The notes: generated by a model from the sequence alone, not told the origin. A DNA stretch of 45,327 nucleotides from CAZDFU01 sp964504985 (GCA_964504985.1 CAZDFU010000007.1:1-45327), one strand, 5' to 3'; positions 8,501 to 16,006 are shown, counted from the first letter of the stretch. Made by a program: numbers and translations.

Positions 8501-9426
8501 GCCAAGTCATATGATTTTTTAATCCAGTCTTCTATCATATCCCACCCTTTGTAATATCTATCTTCAATTATGTCGCACTCTACTTCGCCCCGGTAAATAC
8601 TTTGGGCATCAACAGTCATCCAGTCATAAACATCTCCTTTTATTTCTGCCCTACCTACAGAATTCTCATTTATAAAATTCTTTAACGAATCTCGATCATT
8701 GAAAAATTTGCCTTCTACATCTTGTTTTGTAAAAGGAGTACTTGGATCCTCAGAAGTATTAATAAGTAATACCCCAATTTTCTGTTCTCCTCTAGCTGCA
8801 CTTTTATTAAGCGAGGTTTGAGGTTCCGCTCGTTTGGAAAATACATAATTGCCACCAGCAGCGGTGTCTACAACTAAATACTTATCAAGGGTTATTCCAC
8901 TCGCATCTACGCTTCCATAATAATTATCAACCTGAGCAGGCTTCCGGGTAAAAATTAGATTAAACGTCTTGTCTGCAGCCATCAACTGGTATTTGCGCTG
9001 GTCAATATTTAATTGAAAAGCATCTGTGTACAGGGAAGTAAATTCACCTCTAAGATTAACACGGCTTTCAATATATGGCTGGACTTCTGAAGGAAAACTA
9101 TCCCTGGTATTCAGCAGGCTCTGATCTAGCAATGCTAGCCTGGGGTTTGTTAAGAGTTGTCTGATATATTCACGCTTTCTTGACTGGAGCTGAATTCGAA
9201 GAGTATTTAATGCTTCTGATTCCCGGTCAGTGCCACGTACAGAGTTATAATAATCTTTACTGGAAATTACACCTGCGGTTAGACTAGCTAAGGGAGATAT
9301 AACCGCAGCTTTTGGTTTAAAAATCTGGGTTCTTTGGGAAAGGTACATACCAGCAGGAATTGCTACCAGAAGAAGAATAAAAACTATAATGGAAATTATT
9401 TGTTTTTTTCTTAATTTTAAGATCAT
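5542..9426 (-). CDS. Giant membrane-anchored M11-like zinc metalloprotease with C-terminal adhesion-type domains
   Basis: 1294 aa. An N-terminal membrane segment (~9-30) is followed by QRTQIFKPKAA. The protease region contains HEFGHNLGLSH at 380-390, an HExxHxxGxxH zinc site with E381 as catalytic base, and a plausible Met-turn STVMGS (~426-431). This spacing resembles gametolysin (M11) and related metzincins. Further downstream are fibronectin-III/PKD-like segments, a Pro/Ser linker (~775-795), an SdrD-B-like repeat (SGNIFRDDNRDGIKQ, roughly 950) and more beta-rich repeats to the end. There is no C-terminal anchor, so the protein probably projects outward from the N-terminal helix. It starts 4 nt after a small anchored protein and shares its promoter. 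The substrate is unknown; a role in degrading or attaching to other cells' surface proteins is speculation. Confidence 0.82.
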   Translation of the reverse strand: MILKLRKKQIISIIVFILLLVAIPAGMYLSQRTQIFKPKAAVISPLASLTAGVISSKDYYNSVRGTDRESEALNTLRIQLQSRKREYIRQLLTNPRLALLDQSLLNTRDSFPSEVQPYIESRVNLRGEFTSLYTDAFQLNIDQRKYQLMAADKTFNLIFTRKPAQVDNYYGSVDASGITLDKYLVVDTAAGGNYVFSKRAEPQTSLNKSAARGEQKIGVLLINTSEDPSTPFTKQDVEGKFFNDRDSLKNFINENSVGRAEIKGDVYDWMTVDAQSIYRGEVECDIIEDRYYKGWDMIEDWIKKSYDLAVDRQINLEQYNRIVYVFNRRPEVCGSPYGALGQATQFPYSIDFSKGDPSVPVKTIMLIYGSGGLHPNTLFHEFGHNLGLSHAGVLKGNTQNNCITDFLFIRFDEAKGRCVGIYDDISTVMGSVNNGRPFYNSANVYGLGWVGALEAQPGDNTYHIGAIERFTNEGKVLLIPKADTNEYYYIDFRDNYASRNFQEPFEPPAGRGVYIRIWDGSFETETVTIPFSSRNLPFLAGDSYYDPINNIGIEVTSIDFTAPPRAGIRVIRGTSAQPVSQLTRVWANYNPLSRGGQIIWEQGSGNSQEILFDKPTLCADQTPVYTTVGLEYSDQNGAIQTKDLRIRLKKSNALCQTGGSGGVEFPAPTGITASCVSPTRVRFHLTGGTRGYLVRLDKASDPWNAANCHSAQNTYNGSNDGCFSTLGNEYEEFTVESGVTYNWWVHARRLRQGSNEIEDSFATPAQTINCHPDFYITGAGSPIPAALPSPSPDPRAPGNLQASCSGDNVNLSWTAPVNADSNQEYEIHYNGHVYTTTGLSYILPLDDSSRLNILIGVTPLDTNYFVNTTISCPVRNLTAILVNGQNIDLSGSPASLTLPGANNIARDIDVPVIITINGNNINKVIRMHYTPTLYTISGNIFRDDNRDGIKQNAEPLWTDASYPVMLKLHPRAGRADDLTTVLETQNPRNGNYNFTQTPGNYSIEVSMGGVNVDTYTLPSQEVISLGQNHTYDIALKPPPQAPSGTIRVTPASCNIAEGQTSCEVTVTWSSSNATSIKVLQGTVEIGKDAALSGSQRVSISENTTFSLVNGSNNAVLGSTQVTVQQASQVRVSCNITPGTSVQETSEVTWTANISGGSGTYDYLWQVEDTSFELGPLGNRVNPMSGRYHTSGTKPAMQLTVSKGLFSQTILCNPVIVNANLFGRSSPPASPAPHRILSIEINNQSLDLDGIYPLNVVIADSRKQDGDIYLPIFIMKADGVVDRKVIKFIYRSAMQ

Positions 9427-9430
9427 TTTA

Positions 9431-9721
9431 TTAGAGAGATTGGATATAGGAATTCAGGATGTTTGTATCCTTAACTCCTATAGTTGAACTTTCATCACCA
9501 ATTATGCACTCAGGGGGGTCTGTGTTGGTATTGCAAGATATAGGATTACCACGGTTATCCTTAAGTTCAAAACCATTCATCCAGGCATTATTTGTGACAG
9601 TAGCCCTGGATTTGATGAGTTGCTGTCTTTGTAGGAGCATTACGCCTGAACCAATCCCTAAAATTATTATAATAAGAACTAATATCTGATGCCATTTAAT
9701 CCTTATTCCCAATATTTCCAT
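9431..9721 (-). CDS. Small membrane-anchored extracellular protein, unknown
   Basis: 96 aa. One N-terminal transmembrane helix (~11-28) is followed by QRQQLIKSRATVTNN and a short extracellular part with two Cys (SCNTNTDPPEC) that could form a disulfide. The helix plus the Gln/basic/Ala junction resembles the start of the downstream metalloprotease (QRTQIFKPKAAV). The spacing between the genes is 4 nt, so they form an operon. No known domain is recognised. A pilin-like or protease-partner role is possible but unproven. No Shine-Dalgarno is visible before the ATG. Confidence 0.7.
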   Translation of the reverse strand: MEILGIRIKWHQILVLIIIILGIGSGVMLLQRQQLIKSRATVTNNAWMNGFELKDNRGNPISCNTNTDPPECIIGDESSTIGVKDTNILNSYIQSL

Positions 9722-9739
9722 TATTTATTGTTAACTTTA

Positions 9740-9768
9740 TTATTAGAAGTTTATAAGAAGATTGTCAA
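9740..9768 (-). promoter_or_regulatory. Promoter of the metalloprotease operon
   Basis: On the minus strand, TTGACA (9768-9763) and TAATAA (9745-9740) have a 17-bp spacer. The predicted start is about 9733, giving a leader of only ~11 nt before the ATG at 9721. Confidence 0.6.
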
Positions 9769-9787
9769 GCAAAATTTTGCAGGTTTG

Positions 9788-10351
9788 TTAGGTTATCAGG
9801 TTATTTAGGAACGAGCCGATTTGTTGGAGGAAGGTTTTAATTTGGTCTATTGGGCCTCTGGCTTTAACTTCAATTAATTTATCATTATCTTCTGTGTTTT
9901 CCACCTTAACCCTTATATTCCCCAAGTCTGTTCCAAAAACAGTTATCTCTTCAGCAAACTTGGTGTTATCTTTGATTATCCCCTCAACCTTAACAGTATT
10001 TCCCAGAGCCAGTATGCCTTTTTGTTCAAACTCTGAAACCTTTTCTGGATCTATTACTATTTCCTCCTCTGCCGCTATAATTTTATTATCTGTTATAGAA
10101 GTAATAGTTCCTGTAATTTCAAACTCATTTTCTTTTATCTCAACTTTTTGCTCAGGCACAACAGCCCCCTGAAGAATTCTTACCCTTTCCCTTATTTCTG
10201 TTCTCTGTCTGTTTTCACCATCCTCTATTCTTTCCTCCCGCCTAAATTCCCTTCTGGCTTCACCTTCTCCATCACCATTACTTCCCTCTTTAGCAAAAAC
10301 CTGGGAGGAAAAAGCAAGGATTAATACTAATAATAGGATTATTTGTGACAT
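9788..10351 (-). CDS. Secreted DUF5666-like protein
   Basis: 187 aa. A signal peptide (~1-20, ending SSQVFA) leads to a highly charged segment rich in Glu and Arg (~25-65). A beta-rich module then follows (FEITGTITSITDNKIIAAEEE... LGNTVKVEGIIKDNTKFAEEITVFG), which looks like the OB-like DUF5666 fold. The C-terminal ~40 residues are a charged strand and an amphipathic helix. It is probably extracytoplasmic. The family call rests on pattern recognition only; function is unknown. Confidence 0.65.
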   Translation of the reverse strand: MSQIILLLVLILAFSSQVFAKEGSNGDGEGEARREFRREERIEDGENRQRTEIRERVRILQGAVVPEQKVEIKENEFEITGTITSITDNKIIAAEEEIVIDPEKVSEFEQKGILALGNTVKVEGIIKDNTKFAEEITVFGTDLGNIRVKVENTEDNDKLIEVKARGPIDQIKTFLQQIGSFLNNLIT

Positions 10352-10416
10352 TATATATTTAAATTACAGGTAGATTTTAAGAGCCTTATATAATTAGTGT
10401 AAGAATTAGGTTACAT

Positions 10417-10752
10417 TTAAGAGGCAGGATTAACACAGTTTATGCAAAATATTGTTACAGGTATGGCAAGAAGCCTTTCTGCATTTATTTTACGGCCGCA
10501 ATGGTCACAGATACCATATGTACCTTTTTTAACCTTTTCCAACGATTGATTAATCTTTTTAAGCATGTCTACTATGTTTTGTTTTATTACCATGATCCTG
10601 TTTTTGGTTTCAGCATGGTAAGCAGCACTTAGGCCTTCAGCTTCAAAAACTACCTCTTCTTGTATGGGATTATCTTTTTCCAGCTCCTCTAAGTTAGATT
10701 CCAACTGGATCTTTCTTTGCAGCAGGGTATTTTTAAAGGGGATTAAGTCCAC
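10417..10752 (-). CDS. DksA/TraR-family zinc finger protein
   Basis: 111 aa, beginning at a GTG. Two long helices (~1-75) form the coiled-coil arm, followed by a four-Cys zinc finger CDHCG...CINC (~84-106). DksA family members bind the RNA polymerase secondary channel and, with ppGpp, tune transcription. Length and layout fit the short TraR/DksA-like forms. The acidic coiled-coil tip (usually DxxDxA) is not clearly present, so its action on polymerase is uncertain. A weak AGGA lies upstream of the GTG. Confidence 0.85.
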   Translation of the reverse strand: MDLIPFKNTLLQRKIQLESNLEELEKDNPIQEEVVFEAEGLSAAYHAETKNRIMVIKQNIVDMLKKINQSLEKVKKGTYGICDHCGRKINAERLLAIPVTIFCINCVNPAS

Positions 10753-10819
10753 TATTTAATCCTAAACTACAAATGTAAAGAAAAAATCAGGATAATGTAA
10801 GTTTTAAGTAAAAATTTAG

Positions 10820-11110
10820 TTACGTACTCTTAGTTTTCTTTTTACTTACTTTTTGGTTGGTTATCTGTTTATATAATTTTTTTGCCTTAGGAAAGGTTTC
10901 AGTACCTTTATCTCTTAATTCCAATGCAATTCTTGTTACTTCTTTTAAAACCTTATTTCCTTCTTTTTGCATATCAGACAATACTTTTTCAGCTTTTTTC
11001 CTGGTTTTTTCATCTGATAAAGCTATTGCTGCAGCAGCTGCTGCAGCTCCAATTACAGCTCCTGCTACCCCTGTTGCCAAGGGAGAAACTCCTTTTTTAT
11101 CTTCAGCCAT
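10820..11110 (-). CDS. YtxH-like small membrane protein
   Basis: 96 aa. A Gly/Ala-rich hydrophobic segment (ATGVAGAVIGAAAAAAAIAL, ~9-28) is followed by a long charged helix with many Lys (~32-96). This matches the general look of YtxH/DUF883-type envelope stress proteins. The start is set by a perfect AGGAGGTGA 5-6 nt before the ATG at 11110; an in-frame GTG at 11119 is part of that Shine-Dalgarno and is rejected. The Shine-Dalgarno lies inside the end of the upstream gene, so translation is coupled. Confidence 0.75.
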   Translation of the reverse strand: MAEDKKGVSPLATGVAGAVIGAAAAAAAIALSDEKTRKKAEKVLSDMQKEGNKVLKEVTRIALELRDKGTETFPKAKKLYKQITNQKVSKKKTKST

Positions 11111-11115
11111 GAATA

Positions 11116-11346
11116 TCACCTCCTCTTTACAAATCTGCTAATTAAAGCCAAAATTATTGATGGAATTGCTGCTAAGGCTTTGAGCTGGACTTTTTCCCTT
11201 AAATCCTGAGCTGTTTGATTCCATTCTTCTGCCAGCTGCATTATGGCTTTTAAAGCCTTTACTATATAGTAGCTAACCATAATTACACAGGAGACAATTA
11301 TGAGTAAAAAAACCAGCAGGAATATATTTAGGGTATTCTGATCCAC
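11116..11346 (-). CDS. Small single-pass membrane protein, unknown
   Basis: 76 aa. An N-terminal hydrophobic helix (~8-30) is followed by an amphipathic charged stretch (LAEEWNQTAQDLREKVQLKAL) and a second hydrophobic patch (AAIPSIILALISRFV) ending KRR. It resembles DUF948/YtxG-type partners of YtxH, and the next gene downstream is YtxH-like, which supports that pairing. Its final codons AAG AGG AGG TGA double as the ribosome-binding site of the downstream gene. Confidence 0.65.
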   Translation of the reverse strand: MDQNTLNIFLLVFLLIIVSCVIMVSYYIVKALKAIMQLAEEWNQTAQDLREKVQLKALAAIPSIILALISRFVKRR

Positions 11347-11419
11347 CGCAATATTATATCACCCTTCATGTAATTTGCATTTTGACTCTATCTTCTGTAA
11401 TATTAATGTAAGAAAACAC

Positions 11420-11779
11420 ATGGAATATTTGTCTTTGGTGCCTGCTACTGCCTTGGGATACCTGACGTTTAGGGCCACAACTCACCCAAACGCCAGAATA
11501 AGAAAGAAGCTGCCTAATCTTAAAGTTAAAAGGCTTCAGGTCTTCCCTGTTATTTCTATTCATCTTTTTGGGAGTAATATCCATTTTCATCACTGGGTTA
11601 GTTTTTCACTCCTTCTTGCTTTATCAGGCTTAACTCAGATAGGAATATTGGATCATGCTGTCACAAGAGGACTTCTTTTAGGTGGTGTTATACAAGGTTT
11701 AACGCTGCCTAAAGGACACAAAAGAGTCTTTTCCTGCAAGTGCTCTCATTGTATACCCATTAAGCCGATTAAATGTTAA
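11420..11779 (+). CDS. Small His-rich membrane protein, unknown
   Basis: 119 aa from ATG 11420 (MEYLSLVPATALGYLTF). It has two or three hydrophobic segments and a His cluster HLFGSNIHFHHW near the middle, then LDHAVTRGLLLGGVIQG and a Cys-containing tail (FSCKCSHCIPIKPIKC). The clustered His and Cys residues suggest metal binding; no family is recognised. A TTGACT at 11382 and TAATGT near 11404 could be a promoter placing the start within a few nt of the ATG, so the message may be leaderless. The end overlaps the kinase-like gene by 7 nt. Confidence 0.6.
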   Translation: MEYLSLVPATALGYLTFRATTHPNARIRKKLPNLKVKRLQVFPVISIHLFGSNIHFHHWVSFSLLLALSGLTQIGILDHAVTRGLLLGGVIQGLTLPKGHKRVFSCKCSHCIPIKPIKC

Positions 11780-12357
11780 TAGTGCTGACAGGAAAAACAG
11801 CTTCAGGAAAAGATACCATCAAGGATATACTCCTGTCTAAATACCCAAACCTCAAAAAAGTTATTACAACCACTTCCAGAACTCCCAGGAAAGGAGAAAA
11901 GGATGGGTTTCAATACCACTTTTTATCAAGGGAGCAGTTTGAAAAAAGCATTCAACTGGAAAAATTCATTGAATATGTTGAATATGGGGGTAACTATTAT
12001 GGAACTCAAAAAGAAGATCTTCAAAACTACTTACAAAATGACATATTATGGAGAATAGACCCCTCGCGTGCAGGGGAAGTCAGGAAGTTTTTGGAAAGGT
12101 CTTTTCCTCCTCAAATTGCAATGGAGCTTATTAAAAGGCTGGTAGTAATATATATCAGTACTCAGGATGAAGTTATTTTGGAAAGGCTAAAAAGACGGGG
12201 ATTATCAGATGAGGAGATTCAAAAAAGAATGGATGATGATGCTAAAATCTGGCAGGAAAATAAAGAAAATTATGATTTTGTAGTAGAAAACATACCTGGT
12301 AAATTGTATGAGACAGTGGATAAAATTATTGAAATAATGCAAAGCAGGGCTTTATGA
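11773..12357 (+). CDS. Guanylate kinase-like nucleotide kinase
   Basis: 194 aa. P-loop GKTASGKDT (7-15), then the guanylate kinase signature TTTSRTPRKGEKDGFQYHFLSR (~32-53) and YGGNYYGT, which form the GMP-binding domain. A lid with Arg residues (ERLKRRGLSDEEIQKRM) lies in the C-terminal half. GMP + ATP to GDP + ADP is the expected reaction. The P-loop has GKDT rather than the GxGKST/GKGT usual for Gmk, and the region after the GMP site is divergent, so substrate specificity is not certain. It overlaps both neighbours (7 nt before, 4 nt ATGA after), indicating an operon. Confidence 0.82.
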   Translation: MLIVLTGKTASGKDTIKDILLSKYPNLKKVITTTSRTPRKGEKDGFQYHFLSREQFEKSIQLEKFIEYVEYGGNYYGTQKEDLQNYLQNDILWRIDPSRAGEVRKFLERSFPPQIAMELIKRLVVIYISTQDEVILERLKRRGLSDEEIQKRMDDDAKIWQENKENYDFVVENIPGKLYETVDKIIEIMQSRAL

Positions 12358-13319
12358 ATTTTTTAAACCAAAGAGGGTTTGTTTCAACTTTAATAGTTAT
12401 AGCTGTAGTTGCTATTACCTCTTTTGCTTTAATCTCATCTAAGGCATCTAAAAGTCCTGTCAAAAATACTGAAGTAGCTGTAGATTTGGCTAGTACTTCT
12501 CAAAAGGAAGCCTCAGTTTCTGCTGCACCCATAGCTTCATCTTCTGCTGCCCCGTCTGCTTCTCCCAAAAAAATATTTTCCCCTAAACCCAGTATAGAAC
12601 CAGTTTCAACCAACAATGTTCCTCCTGGCTCCGGGTATTCCAGGCAGGTAGTTAATGCTGAAGGACAAAATTATACAGTTTCCATAGTTGCTGCTGATTT
12701 AAACTCCACTAAAGTTATTGTGGATACAGCATCTGATTCTGATTGTTCAAATGAGTGTCCTGTCTTATCCCTTGCAGACTATGTACAAAGATCAGGGGCT
12801 TATGCAGGGATAAACGGTTCCTATTTTTGCCCAAAGGATTATCAATCCTGTGCAGGAAAGACCAACTCTTTTGATACTTTAGTAATGAATAAAAATAAAC
12901 ATTACTTTAACTCAGATAATAATGTGTATTCAACTGTTCCTGCTGCCATCTTTTCTTCAGGTTCAGCCAGGTTTGTGGGACAATCCTTACAATGGGGCAG
13001 GGATACTTCCCCTGATTCAGTTATCGCCAATTATCCTTTACTTGTTGCAGGAGGAAATGTTGTTTTCTCAGAAGCCTCTAATGAACCTAAATTTACAGCT
13101 AAAGCAGCCAGAACCTTTATAGCCACAAAAGGAAACCTGGTCTATATTGGGATTGTAAGCGGGGCCTCTATGGGTGAATCTGCCAAAGTTTTAAAAGCCA
13201 TGACTATGGATGAGGCTCTTAATTTGGACCAGGGAGGATCAACAGCCCTCTGGTTTGGCGGTTATAAAATGGGGCCCGGCAGAGGTATCCCCAATGCTGT
13301 GTTGTTTGTTAAACGCTAA
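12354..13319 (+). CDS. Membrane-anchored phosphodiester glycosidase (NAGPA family)
   Basis: 321 aa. N-terminal membrane helix (~10-28), Ser/Ala/Pro-rich linker (~45-90), then a NAGPA/DUF2233 catalytic domain (~100-321). Recognisable motifs are GINGSYF (152-158), NYPLLVAGG (~236-244), ARTFIA and LDQGGSTALW (291-300). Family members hydrolyse GlcNAc-phosphodiester links or act on cell-wall polymers. Four Cys in the 131-166 region (DCSNEC, FCPKDYQSC) may form disulfides outside the cell. The start overlaps the kinase stop (ATGA). The 3' end overlaps the stop of the convergent small gene by 4 bp. Confidence 0.85.
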   Translation: MNFLNQRGFVSTLIVIAVVAITSFALISSKASKSPVKNTEVAVDLASTSQKEASVSAAPIASSSAAPSASPKKIFSPKPSIEPVSTNNVPPGSGYSRQVVNAEGQNYTVSIVAADLNSTKVIVDTASDSDCSNECPVLSLADYVQRSGAYAGINGSYFCPKDYQSCAGKTNSFDTLVMNKNKHYFNSDNNVYSTVPAAIFSSGSARFVGQSLQWGRDTSPDSVIANYPLLVAGGNVVFSEASNEPKFTAKAARTFIATKGNLVYIGIVSGASMGESAKVLKAMTMDEALNLDQGGSTALWFGGYKMGPGRGIPNAVLFVKR

Positions 13320-13585
13320 TATCTTCTATTTTCCCTGCTTTTTGAGCTTCTTCCTCTTCTTCCAGCACTTACCCTATGTGCTACTGCTTGATAGGCAGAT
13401 CTTCCTCCTTCAAAAGCTCCTCTGACTTGCCTAAAACGTTTTGCCAAAGTCTGGGATCCTTTTGTCAAAACTTTTCTATTCCGTTGATTCATTAAAGCAG
13501 CTCCTGCAGCTAAAGCTCCTGCTGTGAAAGCAAGTCCTGCGATTCCTAAAGCCATGCCTGCCAGATTATTTTTTCTTTGTTCCAA
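13316..13585 (-). CDS. Small Gly/Ala-rich membrane protein with basic tail
   Basis: 89 aa from a TTG start. A perfect AAGGAGGTGAG lies 5-7 nt upstream of TTG 13585, which decides the start; the upstream in-frame ATG at 13618 would put the Shine-Dalgarno inside the gene. A hydrophobic Gly/Ala segment (AGMALGIAGLAFTAGALAAGA) is followed by a strongly basic, Arg-rich tail (KRFRQVRGAFEGGRSAYQAV, then RRGRSSKSRENRRY). Function is unknown; it is similar in style to the YtxH-like protein at 10820. Confidence 0.65.
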   Translation of the reverse strand: MEQRKNNLAGMALGIAGLAFTAGALAAGAALMNQRNRKVLTKGSQTLAKRFRQVRGAFEGGRSAYQAVAHRVSAGRRGRSSKSRENRRY

Positions 13586-13764
13586 ACTATCCTCACCTCC
13601 TTTTTGATTTATAAACAATACAGTTTCAAGATTATGAATTAATTAAAAATGTGTATGAATCAGGTAAATTGAAAACAAAGGATTCTTTCTGTTTATTTAC
13701 CTTTTTATGTCGTGTTATTTAAATTATCATTTTAATATTAACATTAGTCCAGGAGGTGATATTA

Positions 13765-13908
13765 ATGCTGCAAGCAATAAGATCTATTAATGAAGAAGAG
13801 GATATAAATTTAGGGAAAGAATTAATCCTGGGTGTAGTTTTAATGGTAGTTATGCTTCTAACATTCTTTTTATGGATTTTACCTTTAATCGGCAGCCAGA
13901 CAGGATAA
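13765..13908 (+). CDS. 47-aa small membrane protein
   Basis: Short gene: ATG at 13765 with a perfect AGGAGGTGAT 5 nt upstream. The product begins MLQAIRSINEEEDINLGKEL, then a transmembrane helix (ILGVVLMVVMLLTFFLWILP) and ends LIGSQTG. Cytoplasmic acidic N-terminus, one helix, tiny external tail. No family recognised. The ribosome-binding site and clean membrane topology support a real gene. Confidence 0.7.
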   Translation: MLQAIRSINEEEDINLGKELILGVVLMVVMLLTFFLWILPLIGSQTG

Positions 13909-13915
13909 AGGGAAA

Positions 13916-14518
13916 TTATTTAGTAAGAAGTTCTGAGTATTCTTGGGGAGTTAATAACTGAGGCTCAGGACTAGTTTTGTAGTTTGGGTTTTTAACAAAT
14001 GCTACTTTACCATTTTCTTCAATAACATAATAGGCAAACCCCTTCATCTTTTTAACAGCCTCATAATCAGCATGCCCTGGAAGGGAAACAGGATCAACTT
14101 CTTCAAAATTAACAGGTGAATCATCTGAGGTAACAAGCCACTCTTTACCTATATTTACTACTAAATGCCCCATGCCAGAGGGAATAAAGATCCTATCCCC
14201 TTTTTTAACTGAAATAGCATAAAAAGTTTCTATCTCATCATCAATTGGGTTATTGTTTTGATCCTGCTTTCTTTTTTGTAAAAGTACAATCCCTTCACCT
14301 TGCAAAATAGTGTATGTTTCATCTAGTTTACCAATATGATAATGCCCATAAGTTTTGATATACTCCCCACCCACAGTTCCTGTTTCCCAAACAGTGATAT
14401 TAGTTTTATCAGTACCACCTCTGATCATATAGTAGTGAATATCAGGGCCTTCCCCCTCAGGATTCAGCAGAACTTCCTGCATTTTTTCTTTAGGTCTATC
14501 AGCAAAAGGTTTTAACAT
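13916..14518 (-). CDS. pgi: Cupin-type glucose-6-phosphate isomerase
   Basis: 200 aa; archaeal/cupin-type phosphoglucose isomerase interconverting glucose-6-P and fructose-6-P. The cupin metal site is visible: TYGHYHIGKLDE gives H59, H61 and E67, and the fourth ligand is H118 in PSGMGHLV. Length matches the ~190-aa archaeal family and is unrelated to the usual ~450-aa bacterial PGI. It is divergent from the G6P dehydrogenase gene and shares a bidirectional promoter. A -10 TATACT lies 12 nt from the ATG with no Shine-Dalgarno, so the mRNA is nearly leaderless. Confidence 0.92.
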   Translation of the reverse strand: MLKPFADRPKEKMQEVLLNPEGEGPDIHYYMIRGGTDKTNITVWETGTVGGEYIKTYGHYHIGKLDETYTILQGEGIVLLQKRKQDQNNNPIDDEIETFYAISVKKGDRIFIPSGMGHLVVNIGKEWLVTSDDSPVNFEEVDPVSLPGHADYEAVKKMKGFAYYVIEENGKVAFVKNPNYKTSPEPQLLTPQEYSELLTK

Positions 14519-14530
14519 AACAATTTATTT

Positions 14531-14538
14531 AGTATAAT
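14531..14538. promoter_or_regulatory. Overlapping divergent -10 elements for pgi and zwf
   Basis: AGTATAATCT reads TATAAT on the plus strand (14533-14538) and TATACT on the minus strand (14536-14531). The two -10 hexamers overlap almost completely, so pgi and zwf transcription are probably mutually exclusive or coordinated. The -35 boxes are weak on both sides. Confidence 0.5.
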
Positions 14539-14572
14539 CTAGTTTGAGACTTATTTCCAGGTATTAAATTTT

Positions 14573-16006
14573 ATGAATTCCTTAGCCTTAACTATTTTTG
14601 GTATCACCTCAAATTTAGCTCAAATAAAGCTAATTCCAGCCCTTTATGATATGGCTGAAAAAAATCTCCTGCCGGATAATTTAAAAATTATTGGTAATGC
14701 CAGAGGCGCAATGACCAAAGAAAATTTCTCAGCCTATATTGAGAAAGTTTTACATACCCCTAATATCCATCATGCCCACCCTATTAAACCTGAAGTACTT
14801 AAAGTCTTGCTTGAAAAATTTCATTATATAAACGGCAATTTGGATGATCCTGCATTTTATCTAAAATTAAGTCAGTTAATACACTCATTTAAAAGTACAA
14901 ATAAGATTTTTTACCTGGCTACTTATCCAGACCTGTATCATTATATTTTTGAAAATCTGCAAAGAATTGGTTTAAACAAGCAGGATAAAGGCTTTATCAG
15001 ACTCATGATTGAAAAGCCAATCGGGAATGATTTAATCTCAGCCCAAAATCTAAATCAGCTTCTTTTAAACTACTTTGAAGAAAATCAAATCTATAGGCTC
15101 GATCATTACCTGGGTAAAGAGACTTTACAAAATATCTTAACCTTCAGGTTTTCAAATGGTATTTTTGAGCCTTTAATTAATAAAGATCATATAGACCACA
15201 TTCAAATCACTGCCACAGAAGATTTTGGTATAGGTGAAAGAGGAGGTTATTATGACGCTGTGGGAGCATTAAAAGATGTAGGGCAAAATCACCAGCTTCA
15301 AATGTTAGCTTTTGCCAGCATGGATGCCCCTTCTGAGTTTAGTAATCAGGCAGTCACAAACCAAAGAATTAAGATTTTACAAAGTTTAAGACCCCTGCCT
15401 GAAAAAATTGTTTTTGGCCAGTATGATGGTTATAAAAAAGAGAAAAATGTTGATCCAGACTCCCAAACAGATACTTTTTATGCTTTAAAAACACATATAG
15501 AAAATAACAGATTTAAAGGGGTGCCAATTTATATCAGGGCAGGTAAAAAATTAACCCAAACAGTGACAGAAATCTCAATTATTTTTAAAAACCCGCAGAA
15601 TAGATTGCTTAAGCATTTAGATTGCGGGGATGAACCTAATGTTTTAATCTATAGAATTGCTCCTAATGAAGGAATTGTTTTAAAGATTTTAACCAAGGTT
15701 CCAGGTTCAGAGGTTAAACTTACACCTGAATATATGCAGTATTGTTATAGATTAGATCCACATGCCCACTATATCCCTGATCCTTATGAGAGACTTATAA
15801 CAGATACTATTAGAGGTGATCAAACCTTCTTTAATGATGCAGAAGAGGTAGAAGCTCAGTGGGCTTTTGTGGATCCCTTGGTTAAAATGAGAGGTAAACC
15901 TCACATATATAAAGCTGGATCCTGGGGACCAAAAGAAGCGGATAAACTAATTGAGGAAGATGGGAGATTCTGGCTTTTGCCCTCAATGGAATTTTGCAGA
16001 ATATGA
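14573..16006 (+). CDS. zwf: Glucose-6-phosphate 1-dehydrogenase
   Basis: 477 aa; oxidises glucose-6-P to 6-phosphogluconolactone with NADP, the entry step of the oxidative pentose-phosphate pathway. NAD(P)-binding start FGITSNLAQIK (9-19; GxxSNLA in place of the usual GxxGDLA), EKPIG (147-151) and the active-site motif RLDHYLGK (175-182) are present, followed by a full C-terminal domain. Length is normal. The stop overlaps the next ATG (ATGA). 6-phosphogluconate dehydrogenase lies ~2.2 kb downstream; no 6-phosphogluconolactonase is recognised in the window. Confidence 0.95.
   Translation: MNSLALTIFGITSNLAQIKLIPALYDMAEKNLLPDNLKIIGNARGAMTKENFSAYIEKVLHTPNIHHAHPIKPEVLKVLLEKFHYINGNLDDPAFYLKLSQLIHSFKSTNKIFYLATYPDLYHYIFENLQRIGLNKQDKGFIRLMIEKPIGNDLISAQNLNQLLLNYFEENQIYRLDHYLGKETLQNILTFRFSNGIFEPLINKDHIDHIQITATEDFGIGERGGYYDAVGALKDVGQNHQLQMLAFASMDAPSEFSNQAVTNQRIKILQSLRPLPEKIVFGQYDGYKKEKNVDPDSQTDTFYALKTHIENNRFKGVPIYIRAGKKLTQTVTEISIIFKNPQNRLLKHLDCGDEPNVLIYRIAPNEGIVLKILTKVPGSEVKLTPEYMQYCYRLDPHAHYIPDPYERLITDTIRGDQTFFNDAEEVEAQWAFVDPLVKMRGKPHIYKAGSWGPKEADKLIEEDGRFWLLPSMEFCRI

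Noticed and set aside
13316..13319. Overlapping convergent stops as a special regulatory feature
   Set aside because: Tail-to-tail overlaps of a few bases are common in compact genomes; similar abutting ends occur at 5386 and 21012.
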